From NCBI GenBank assembly GCA_019186845.1, contig JABARW010000052.1, positions 1-37,177 on the forward strand: 37,177 nucleotides of DNA, written 5' to 3'. The stretch comes from Planctomycetota bacterium. Its GTDB lineage: Bacteria > Planctomycetota > UBA8742 > UBA2392. Positions 22,496 through 30,137 of the stretch are shown here, piece by piece. The translations under genes and the position numbers were made by a program. How positions within the stretch are numbered: the first letter of the stretch is position 1; every line of letters begins with the position of its first letter. Below the pieces are notes generated by a model, which was not told the DNA's origin, did no database searches, and saw only the letters and a list, made by a program, of their open reading frames with translations.

Positions 22496-24522
22496 GCGAG
22501 CTTGCGTTCCTTTAGCGCCTTGGCCGCGGCCGTGAGCAGTTCGTGCAGGCCTTCCTGCAGTTGGCCCAAGGTGGCGGCATCCCCGGCCAGCAGGCCGCGC
22601 AGGAATTTCTCCTGCGCCACCGAGTGCTCGCCATGATACCAGACCAGGGCCCAGGCCAGTGCGTAGTTCATGCGCTGCACGTCGGGGCTGTAGAAGGAGT
22701 CCAGGCCCGCGCCAAGCGCGCGCCGCGCGGCCTGCGGGTCTTTGAGCGCATCCATCAGTTCTTCAGCCATGCGCGAGAACTCGCTGGGCAGACGGCCAAA
22801 CCGCAAAGTCCCGTCTTTGTCAATCTGCCCCGCAGAAAGATAGACGGCCATGCCCTCGTTGAGCCAGGGCGCCATGGAGTTGCCCTTGAGCGAGTGCACC
22901 GCGAGATGCCACAGTTCATGGACCAGGGTCCGCACCAGTTCATCTTCGCCAAAGGCGCGGCAGGCCACCACGCTGGGGCCGCCCCCGATACCCAGGGGCA
23001 AAAACATGCCTGCCACGTTGTCGAGACTTTCGCCTGCTACAAGCAGGGCTGCGCGCAGGTAGCCCGTCGGCGTGGCATACACGGCGATGGTTCCCTCCAG
23101 CTCTTTGGCGAGCCCCGGCAGCCAGTGGCGGATGCGGTCCATGTAAGGCCCCAGACGTGAGAGCAGCTTGTCCAGCGCGGCTTCGTGCAGGTCGCTGACC
23201 ACGGTCAGGCCCAGGGGGCCCGGCCGGCTCAAGCGCGTCATGTCCGCCGGGGAGGCCAGTTCCTCCGCCGATGCGGCAAAGGCTCCCAAGGCTCCGTGCT
23301 CGGGCCAGCGCGAGTGCGCTGCCGCCAGGTCCCGCGCAGCCTGGGCCATGTGGCCGCGAGCCGCGGCCAGCCGCGCGTTCAGCAGGGCCAGGTCGGCGAG
23401 GAGAGCCTCATCAAGGCCGTTGCGGACAAGTTCAAGGTGGCGGCCCGCGGCGTCAAAGTCCCGCTGGCGCAGGCAGGCTTCCGCGAGTGCCAGCCGTGTG
23501 AGGGGGTCGGCGCGCAGGGCCAGCGCCGTGCTGAGGGCCTCACGGGCGGGCCGCGAAAAGCCCGCCAGCAGCGCGGCCACGCCTGCCTCGTGCTGAGCCA
23601 GGGCGAGTTTGGGGTGTGCCGCGGCAATCTCGCGCAGCAAGCTGAAACGGCGGGCAAAGTCCTGGCTTTGCAGTGCCTCGCGCCGGGCCTGCTGCTGGGC
23701 CGCCTGGTAGGCGCGCAGGTCCTCGGCTTCATCCTTGAGGGTTCCCCGGCACACGCCGGACAGCAATGCCTGGGTCGTGTACTCCTTCAGCCGCGCCAGG
23801 GCACGCCGGGCCTCGAGTCGCGCCAGAGCGTCTTGCCACCACAGCGGGTGGAGCTCACACTGAAGCTGCAGGTCGCGGATGCGGCAGCGTCCGTCGCTGG
23901 CTGCCAGCGCGAGCGTGAAGCCGGCCTTCAGGCGGGCGGCACCGTGGACTGAAGCGCTTCCAAAGGAGGCCTCAATCTTGTCGGCTCCTGCCGTCAGGCT
24001 GAAGTTGGTGGCGACACTGAAGTCGTGGTCTTCCAGGCGGGCTGACGCCGTCTCGGAAAATCCGTTTCGCGTGCGGGTCAGCATGCGCAGTCGCCCTGAG
24101 TCTGCCCCCTCGCGCGCGACGAGCAGGAGGTACTCGGACGTTGTAGCCGTGGCTTCGGTGCCGAGGGCGCGAAGATGGAACGCGACGGAAGCGCCCAAGT
24201 CCAGCTCGACGATGCTAAGGGTGCCAAGGGCCCGCACGAAACCGGCATCCAGTTCTGCCTCGCAGCTCTGGCCTTTGCCCGCGGCCGTGAGCACGAGGCC
24301 CGTCTGGGTGACTTCAAAGCGGCTGGAGGCCGGCAGAGGGTCTGAATTGTTCAAATCAAGGAAGGGCGGAATCTCGCTGACGAAACTTACGGTGAGGGCG
24401 CCCTGGCGCGGTTCGTCTTTGATTGCCGCGAAGTGCTCAGGGCCGAAAAAATCGACTGGCGCCGGCGACTGAGCCAGCAGGGCCGGTGTAACCAACAGAA
24501 GGCTGAGCATCACGATGCGCAT
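22492..24522 (-). CDS. Exported TPR protein with C-terminal gluzincin metallopeptidase-like domain
   Basis: The start at 24522 gives a signal peptide (MRIVMLSLLLVTPALLAQS) and 676 residues; the longer frame to 24774 is not needed. Residues about 30-240 look like a beta-sandwich domain. About 270-450 are helical repeats (A-L-A-Q-H-E-A-G-V-A-A-L-L, A-L-A-E-A-C-L-R-Q-R-D-F-D-A-A-G-R) resembling TPRs. The C-terminal 200 residues carry H535-E-L-W-H539 and, 17 residues on, N-E556-G-M-A-V-Y, the zinc site of the MA-like gluzincin peptidases (PF13485 type). A periplasmic peptidase or peptidase-like binding protein is likely. It heads the unit peptidase / small protein / surE. Confidence 0.8.
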   Translation of the reverse strand: MRIVMLSLLLVTPALLAQSPAPVDFFGPEHFAAIKDEPRQGALTVSFVSEIPPFLDLNNSDPLPASSRFEVTQTGLVLTAAGKGQSCEAELDAGFVRALGTLSIVELDLGASVAFHLRALGTEATATTSEYLLLVAREGADSGRLRMLTRTRNGFSETASARLEDHDFSVATNFSLTAGADKIEASFGSASVHGAARLKAGFTLALAASDGRCRIRDLQLQCELHPLWWQDALARLEARRALARLKEYTTQALLSGVCRGTLKDEAEDLRAYQAAQQQARREALQSQDFARRFSLLREIAAAHPKLALAQHEAGVAALLAGFSRPAREALSTALALRADPLTRLALAEACLRQRDFDAAGRHLELVRNGLDEALLADLALLNARLAAARGHMAQAARDLAAAHSRWPEHGALGAFAASAEELASPADMTRLSRPGPLGLTVVSDLHEAALDKLLSRLGPYMDRIRHWLPGLAKELEGTIAVYATPTGYLRAALLVAGESLDNVAGMFLPLGIGGGPSVVACRAFGEDELVRTLVHELWHLAVHSLKGNSMAPWLNEGMAVYLSAGQIDKDGTLRFGRLPSEFSRMAEELMDALKDPQAARRALGAGLDSFYSPDVQRMNYALAWALVWYHGEHSVAQEKFLRGLLAGDAATLGQLQEGLHELLTAAAKALKERKLA

Positions 24523-24575
24523 AGCGGTGCCGGCCCAGGCCCCACGATTGTACAGGCGGCCCTGCCCGCCCGCCC

Positions 24576-24605
24576 AAGCAAAAGGGCACGGCCAAGGCCG
24601 TGCCC
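24576..24605 (-). terminator. Intrinsic terminator after the DksA-like gene
   Basis: A GGGCACGGCC/GGCCGTGCCC stem (24584-24593 with 24596-24605, 2-nt loop) lies 20 bp past the stop and is followed on the minus strand by TTTTGCTT. Confidence 0.85.
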
Positions 24606-24625
24606 GAAATGCGGCAAACTGCAGT

Positions 24626-25222
24626 CTAGAAGCGATGCTCGGGGTAAACGCCGAACTCTTCGCCTCCGCCCTGTTCTTCGAACTTGCGGCGCGCAGCCAT
24701 GGTGATGCGGGTGTAGGGCATGGCGCGCAGACGCTCGATGCTGATGTACTCGCCCGTGGCCTCGCAGATGCCATAAGTGCCGGCTTCGATCTTGTCGAGT
24801 GCGCGGTTGATCTCGCGCAGTTCCTCGGTTTCGTTCTCGATCTGGTGCAGGGTGAAGTCCTGCTCGTACTGCTCCGAGCTGCTGTCCGCTATGTGGTTCA
24901 TGGACAGTGTCTTGGTTTCGTCGGAGAAGGCCTCCTTCTCCATTTCCTCGACGTCACCCTGAAGCTGGCGGCGGCGGGCCAGCAGAATCTGCCGGAACTC
25001 ATCGAGTTCTTCCTTCTTGAGCTTGCGGTGGTGCAGCGTAACCGGCGTGGCACCCTTGGACTTCTCTTCAAACTCCCGCGCCTTCAGGGGCTTCTCGGCC
25101 ACGGCCACCGCCTTGGCGGCCTTCTTGTCGAGCTTATCCGACTTCTTGGCCTTGGCGGGCTTGTCCGCCTTCGCGCCGGCCTTCTTGACGACCTTCTTCT
25201 TGCTTGAAGGACTCTTTGCCAT
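24626..25222 (-). CDS. DksA/TraR-family protein with degenerate zinc finger
   Basis: The 198-residue protein starts with a Lys/Ala-rich, histone-like extension of about 60 residues. The DksA/TraR core then follows: a coiled-coil hairpin (E-F-R-Q-I-L-L-A-R-R-R-Q-L..., I-E-N-E-T-E-E-L-R-E-I-N-R-A-L-D-K-I-E-A-G-T-Y-G-I-C) and the former zinc-finger region (C-E-A-T-G-E-Y-I-S-I-E-R-L-R-A-M-P-Y-T). Of the four zinc ligands of DksA only the first Cys remains; the others read T, T and A. The protein would enter the secondary channel of RNA polymerase and tune initiation, or act as a general stress factor, without zinc. Confidence 0.88.
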   Translation of the reverse strand: MAKSPSSKKKVVKKAGAKADKPAKAKKSDKLDKKAAKAVAVAEKPLKAREFEEKSKGATPVTLHHRKLKKEELDEFRQILLARRRQLQGDVEEMEKEAFSDETKTLSMNHIADSSSEQYEQDFTLHQIENETEELREINRALDKIEAGTYGICEATGEYISIERLRAMPYTRITMAARRKFEEQGGGEEFGVYPEHRF

Positions 25223-25291
25223 GATGCTCTCCCGCTGTAGGAGCAGCCTGAAAGGCCCGTCAGAGGCCGACGGCTCCCGAAGTGCCGCAAG

Positions 25292-25319
25292 ATGGTATGA
25301 CTGAAGTGGGGGGTGTCAA
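25292..25319 (-). promoter_or_regulatory. Promoter of the DksA-like gene
   Basis: On the minus strand, consensus TTGACA (25319-25314) and TACCAT (25297-25292) have a 16-bp spacer, 70 bp before the start codon. Confidence 0.65.
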
Positions 25320-25357
25320 GCAAACCCGGACTTTTGCGCTGCCGCGGCCGCTTGGTT

Positions 25358-25771
25358 CTAAGCGGGGGGCGAGAGCTTTTCCTCGATGATGCGCTTGAGT
25401 GTAGGCAGGCTCCCCTCGAGGAACTTGTACTCCAGTGCCTCAGCGGGAAGCACCCAACGGTGCAGCAACGCGCCTTCGCGGGCCTGTTGCCCGGGCAGCA
25501 GACGCCCCATGAAGAACGTAAGCTGGACCTCGCGGTCAGGATGCTGCACCACGCGTTTTTCCAGTTCTGTGAGAGGGCCGGCCTCCAGGCCGATTTCCTC
25601 GCGGAGTTCGCGGCGCGCGCACTGTTCAGGACTTTCGCCGGCTTCCACCTTGCCTCCCGGCCACTCCCACCAGCCGCCGAAGTAGGTCTGTTTGGGCCGC
25701 AGGTTGATCAGCATCTTCTCGCCATCGAACAGGATGATAACGGCGACTTGCGAAACTCGGGCAGGGCTCAT
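25358..25771 (-). CDS. Nudix hydrolase (MutT-like)
   Basis: The 137-residue protein has a perfect Nudix box at residues 40-62 (G40-x5-E46-x7-R54-E55-L56-x-E58-E59-x-G61-L62), preceded by G-G-W-W-E-W-P-G-G as in MutT-type 8-oxo-dGTP diphosphatases. It would hydrolyse a nucleoside diphosphate linked to another moiety; sanitising oxidised nucleotides is the best guess from length and the W-E-(W/F)-P-G-G-K motif. Its ATG overlaps the stop of the upstream coiled-coil gene (ATGA). Confidence 0.92.
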   Translation of the reverse strand: MSPARVSQVAVIILFDGEKMLINLRPKQTYFGGWWEWPGGKVEAGESPEQCARRELREEIGLEAGPLTELEKRVVQHPDREVQLTFFMGRLLPGQQAREGALLHRWVLPAEALEYKFLEGSLPTLKRIIEEKLSPPA

Positions 25772-26226
25772 GGGCGCTCATCAACGAAGTGTGCCTGTGA
25801 AGGCGCCCTGGCCCCATAGGCCCGGGCGGCCTGGCCGGTGGAGGCCAGCGCGCGCAACCGCCTTCGCGCGCCCAGCATAGTTTCCTCCGCCACTTTGTTC
25901 GCCGCATCTTCCGCCGTAATCAGAGACTTAAGCGACTCCCGCACCGCCTTCAGCGCTTCATCCACGGGGTGGGGGCTTTCAGTGGCTGCGCCTTGGCGCC
26001 GGGCGGCCCAGCTTGAGACCAGCGGTGCCAGCTCGGCATCAAGAGCCGCCAGAGCTTCCATGGCCGCGCGCTTGCGCTCAAGCAGGGCAGCCAGCTCATG
26101 GGGTTGGGGCATGCTCCGGAAGAACTCGGCGTCGCTCAATGCTTGTTCGCGCATGTGTTCGTACTGCCGACGTTGCTGCGCCAGCAATTCAAGGAAGGCG
26201 GCGATATCGAGGTCCGTGAGGCTCAT
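25768..26226 (-). CDS. Small coiled-coil protein of unknown function (FlgN-like shape)
   Basis: The 152-residue protein is almost entirely helical: residues about 5-85 and 95-140 form two long amphipathic helices with a Pro/Ser break between, the layout of FlgN-type export chaperones. No sequence signature confirms this, and no flagellar gene is in the window. It starts directly after the stop of the 1242-residue TPR gene (TGA-ATG) and overlaps the Nudix gene, so all three are one transcriptional unit. Confidence 0.65.
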   Translation of the reverse strand: MSLTDLDIAAFLELLAQQRRQYEHMREQALSDAEFFRSMPQPHELAALLERKRAAMEALAALDAELAPLVSSWAARRQGAATESPHPVDEALKAVRESLKSLITAEDAANKVAEETMLGARRRLRALASTGQAARAYGARAPSQAHFVDERP

Positions 26227-29200
26227 TCAGCGCTCCAGTGCGCGGCTTTGGCGATACCAGCGAAACCATTGCTCCCAGTAAGTCTTGCCCATACTGCGCG
26301 GGGCTTGAGCCCACTGGCTCTGAGGAATGCGCTCCAGGGTACGCTCGGCGCCGTCCAGAAGCTCCTGCGCGCGCTGGCGGTCGACGGCAGCGCGAACCCC
26401 CAGCAGGCGCAGGATCTCGATACGCTGGGCCAGGCCCCAGGCGCACAGGTAGGACAGGCCGTAGAGGCGCTCCAGGCGCTCATAGGCCACAAGCGCGTCC
26501 TCCAACCGCTTGCGGGCCTCCAGCCAGTCCGAGGGCTGCCCCAGCGGGGCGGCGGCAATGGATTCGAGTCGGCGGCCCAGAAGCTCGAGAACGTCACCCT
26601 TGAGGCACAGCGCGTCGCGTTCCAGGGCCTCGTGTTCAAAGGGGACTTGTTCAGTGTCGCTGCGGGTGCGCAGGTCAGCGAGTTGTGCGGTCAGGGCCTG
26701 CATGCGCGCGGCGGCTCGCTTGAGGGGCTCGAGGCTGGCATCGGACAGGGGCGAGGGCACGTAGACGCCGTCCATCCATTCGGCGCGGGCGAGTTCAAGC
26801 TGCGCGCGCAGCACGGTGTCGCTTTCTTCTTCATGGAAGCGCTGAACAACGTCGTCAAACGAGCGACGGGCCAGGTCCAGCCAGCGGCGGGCGCGGTGCG
26901 GGACAAACCCGTCCTCAGCGCGCTCGAGACGGGCGAGCTCCAGGGCGCAGAGCCCCCGCTCGAACTGGGCGTCGCGCCAGGCGGAGGTTTGGTCAAGGTC
27001 GCGCGGCGGGACTTTGAAGATGCGCGCCAGCAGAATGTGGTCTTCCAGCTCCTCAATGGCCAGGGAAAGCTGGGTCGCATCCTGTCGCACCAGCGCCAGT
27101 TGCCTGCGCGAACGCGCCAGGCCGATGAAGGCCTCAAGCGAGTGGGGGGGCATCTTGCCGCTTTGTTCAATCACGCGACGGGCCTGCATGACGGACCAGC
27201 GCCAGGCGGCCACCGCTCCCCCGAAGTCGCAGCCGTCTCCGGCGTCGCTGAAATTCTCCAGCGTCTCAAAGGAGCGTGCCATCGCGTTGGCAGCCTCGAA
27301 GTGGTTGCCCTTGCCTTCTGCGCGGTCAAGGGCGTCGCGGGCGGCGAAGTACCGGCGCAGGGCGGCCACCGCCAGCAGAGGTTCTCCCCCCTGTTCAAAG
27401 CAAAGCCCCAGCGCGCACATCAGGGCGGCTTCCGAGGCGCCCGGCGGAAGCTGTTTGAGGTCGTCCATCAGGCGCGACGCCGCCAGGCGGTAGTGCCTGC
27501 GTGCCCCGCCCGCGTAGGTCCGCTCCTCCTCGGTCTGGCGTGCTGCCCGGGCGACCTGCGCCAGATGCTGCTCAAGGCCCGCGACGTGGGCCAGCAATTC
27601 GTAGGCGCGGCGGTGCGCCGCCGGGGGCAGCACCCGCAGCGCCGCCAACTGGTCCAGCATAGCCACGTGATCCGTGACGTTCCCCAGTTCGGCCAGTACG
27701 CGCCGGCAGGCCTCGGCGGCGGTCCAGCGAGCCGCCTGCAGGGCGTCAGGCTGGGGCGCCAGGGCCAGCACGCGGTCGAGCCTTTGCAGGTAGCGCGCAG
27801 CAAACGCGGACAGGCTGTCCAGGGCGCCCTGTTCGGAGGGGTCCAGGGAGCGCAGTTCCGAGCCTTGGCACAGGGGAAGATAGATCTCGCGCAGGGCCCC
27901 CGCCCAGTCCCCCAGGAGGCCCGATGAGGCCGAGGGTGCGGGCGAAAGCTCCCGCAGGCGGCCCTTGAGCAGCCTTGTTTCAATGTAAAGGCGGGGATGC
28001 TCAGAGAACCGGGTGCGTTGCTCAAGGCGTGCCAGTATTTCCGCGACCTGGCGCCGGATTTCACGAGGGGGCCCCTCCAGCCAGCGCGCGCGGGCCTCTT
28101 GCGTGCTTTCTCCCGGACGCACAAAGGCGCAGAGGCTCTCGGGGTCCTGCCAGAACAGGAAGTCGTAGCGGTAGCCGGCGTCCGCGAGCAGCAGTTGCGC
28201 CAGGCCCAGGGCGCCGAGGTCGCGCATCTCCGGCTGGTCCGAGTTTGCATCCTTGGTGAGCATGCGCAGGGCCGCGTCCCGCAAAGCGCCATAGTGGGCC
28301 TCAAGCTGAGACAGTTCCGGCCGGCCTTGTTCGTCCATCTGGCTGGCGTCGGGTCGTCGTGGTCCGCTGAGGGTGTGCAGCACCGTAAGCGCCTCGTCAA
28401 GCGCCAGGGCCGTGTGCTCGGAGCTTCCGGTCAGCAGGGCGGCTTCCATGCGCCGCAGCCAGGCCAATTGTACGCGTGCTGCCTCGTATGAATCTCCCAG
28501 GACATGGTTCTGGGCCTTGGCAGCCGTCAGCAGGCTCAAGCCCAGGTGTGCGTTTGGGGAATCGGCGTTGGTCGCGGGGGGCTCGAACTGAACCAGATCG
28601 GCCCAGGCTTCAAAATGCGACTGCATTTCCCGCAGCAACGGCGGAGATTCGTGCTTGCGCCCAGCAAGCCTGGCACACTGGGCGGCGCACAGGTACAGAT
28701 CGGCCGCCAGGGCGTTTTGCGCCAATTGCGCCAATTGTGCAGCATCCGGCAGGGGCTGGCGTGCCGCGCCCACCAGGGGCAGCAGCCAGGGTCGGCGCCC
28801 CGCCAGGGCGGTGGTGATGGATTGCCGCAGGGCCTCCCGCGGCCGCGGCGCGTTGACGACTTCGTTCAATAGCCTGGCCGGGAACTGAAGGAAGGCTGCC
28901 AGCGCTTCCTGGGCCGCTTTGTAGCGCTCAACCTCGACCTTGAGCGCCAGGCGGCGCTCGGCCAGGCGGTCGAGGCGGCGCTGCGCCGTGTCCTTCAAGG
29001 CGGCCTCGAGGGAGGCCGAGTCGGGGTAATAGCGGGACAGGTGCTCGCGCTCCTGCGCCGCCGTCAGCGCCGGCCGGCTCAGGGCGGCGATGTCGGCCTC
29101 CAGAGTGCTTTGTCGTTTGGCCAGCTCCTCGGACTTGCGGTCAAGTTCCTCCCCTGCCGGCCTCGCGCTGCCCGCGGCCATGCGGCACAGAGAGGCGAAG

Positions 29201-29955
29201 CGGTCGAGCATGGATGCGCAGTTTGTCTGTTGCTCGGTCAAGCCCAGGGCCGGGCCACCGGCGGCGCTCTGCGCCAGCGACTGCATGAACGCCTGCAGGC
29301 TTTCGGCTGCGCGGGCACCCAGGGAGGGCAAGACCCAGAGTTCTTCGCCCTGCTCGGTGCGGATGCTCAACGGGCTGTGCAGCAGGCGCAGATACTGCCA
29401 GGCAGCTAAATGGTCGCTCTCTCGCAGGCAGCGCGCCGCAAGCCTCCAGTGGAGGGACTCCAGGCGCTGCGAAAGCTGTTCGCGTGAGGGCAACTCTTCG
29501 CCCAAGGCCTGACGCAAGGCCGCCGCGTGCCCTTGCCCGAGTGATTCAGTACTGGGCGTCAGCGCGGCATTGCCCAGGGCCGAGAGCAATCGCTCGTAGG
29601 CCCGCGCCTGCCCGTGTGAGTTGGAGTCCGAGGTTACAGCATGGTGGTCCAGCTCGCGCTCGGCTTGCCAATACCTGAAGAGTGCCGCAAGAAAGCGAGC
29701 CGTCGGAATGTTGCGCTCGTCGAGCCCGCCCCCTTCCAGGCGGTGTTCAATCTCTGCCGCCAAACCGCCAAAGCGCCGGCTGGCCTGCAAGGGAGTCTCA
29801 TGGGTCGCTGCGGCCTTGGCCCGCTTCAGGTCATTGAGCAGGGCGGCGTGCTCCACTTCATGGGCGCCCAGGGCCACCCAGGCCAGCAACAGCCCCCCCA
29901 GCAGGGCGCCCAGGACGCCGGCGTGCAGCCACCACTTCTCTCTTATGCTTGCCAT
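26227..29955 (-). CDS. Very large membrane-anchored TPR/helical-repeat protein
   Basis: The 1242-residue product starts with a basic stretch and a signal-anchor helix (W-W-L-H-A-G-V-L-G-A-L-L-G-G-L-L-L-A-W-V-A-L). The rest is Ala/Leu/Arg/Glu-rich and helical throughout. Recognisable TPR-like pairs include A-L-G-L-C-F-E-Q-G-G-E-P-L-L-A-V-A-A-L-R-R-Y-F and Y-E-R-L-L-S-A-L-G. No catalytic domain is visible. Proteins of this size and style are typical planctomycete envelope scaffolds. It is transcribed from the promoter at 29993-30020, divergent from the gene at 30138, and heads the unit with the coiled-coil and Nudix genes. Confidence 0.78.
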   Translation of the reverse strand: MASIREKWWLHAGVLGALLGGLLLAWVALGAHEVEHAALLNDLKRAKAAATHETPLQASRRFGGLAAEIEHRLEGGGLDERNIPTARFLAALFRYWQAERELDHHAVTSDSNSHGQARAYERLLSALGNAALTPSTESLGQGHAAALRQALGEELPSREQLSQRLESLHWRLAARCLRESDHLAAWQYLRLLHSPLSIRTEQGEELWVLPSLGARAAESLQAFMQSLAQSAAGGPALGLTEQQTNCASMLDRFASLCRMAAGSARPAGEELDRKSEELAKRQSTLEADIAALSRPALTAAQEREHLSRYYPDSASLEAALKDTAQRRLDRLAERRLALKVEVERYKAAQEALAAFLQFPARLLNEVVNAPRPREALRQSITTALAGRRPWLLPLVGAARQPLPDAAQLAQLAQNALAADLYLCAAQCARLAGRKHESPPLLREMQSHFEAWADLVQFEPPATNADSPNAHLGLSLLTAAKAQNHVLGDSYEAARVQLAWLRRMEAALLTGSSEHTALALDEALTVLHTLSGPRRPDASQMDEQGRPELSQLEAHYGALRDAALRMLTKDANSDQPEMRDLGALGLAQLLLADAGYRYDFLFWQDPESLCAFVRPGESTQEARARWLEGPPREIRRQVAEILARLEQRTRFSEHPRLYIETRLLKGRLRELSPAPSASSGLLGDWAGALREIYLPLCQGSELRSLDPSEQGALDSLSAFAARYLQRLDRVLALAPQPDALQAARWTAAEACRRVLAELGNVTDHVAMLDQLAALRVLPPAAHRRAYELLAHVAGLEQHLAQVARAARQTEEERTYAGGARRHYRLAASRLMDDLKQLPPGASEAALMCALGLCFEQGGEPLLAVAALRRYFAARDALDRAEGKGNHFEAANAMARSFETLENFSDAGDGCDFGGAVAAWRWSVMQARRVIEQSGKMPPHSLEAFIGLARSRRQLALVRQDATQLSLAIEELEDHILLARIFKVPPRDLDQTSAWRDAQFERGLCALELARLERAEDGFVPHRARRWLDLARRSFDDVVQRFHEEESDTVLRAQLELARAEWMDGVYVPSPLSDASLEPLKRAAARMQALTAQLADLRTRSDTEQVPFEHEALERDALCLKGDVLELLGRRLESIAAAPLGQPSDWLEARKRLEDALVAYERLERLYGLSYLCAWGLAQRIEILRLLGVRAAVDRQRAQELLDGAERTLERIPQSQWAQAPRSMGKTYWEQWFRWYRQSRALER

Positions 29956-29992
29956 GTTCCCGCCAGCCTCGGCCCACTCACGTCTTTTATGA

Positions 29993-30020
29993 ATTATATA
30001 GTTTTACTGATTTAGTGCAA
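29993..30020 (-). promoter_or_regulatory. Promoter of the large TPR gene
   Basis: On the minus strand, TTGCAC (30020-30015) and consensus TATAAT (29998-29993) have a 16-bp spacer, 38 bp before the ATG, in a conspicuously AT-rich patch. Confidence 0.7.
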
Positions 30021-30137
30021 GTCCGGCTGGCTAATTACCCGCTTCCCGCTCCGCTTGGGCGTATAAAATCAGGAGCGCGCTTATAGGCGCGCCCCATCAG
30101 ACCCGGTTTTGCGGGCCAGGCGGCAACGGAGTGAAGC

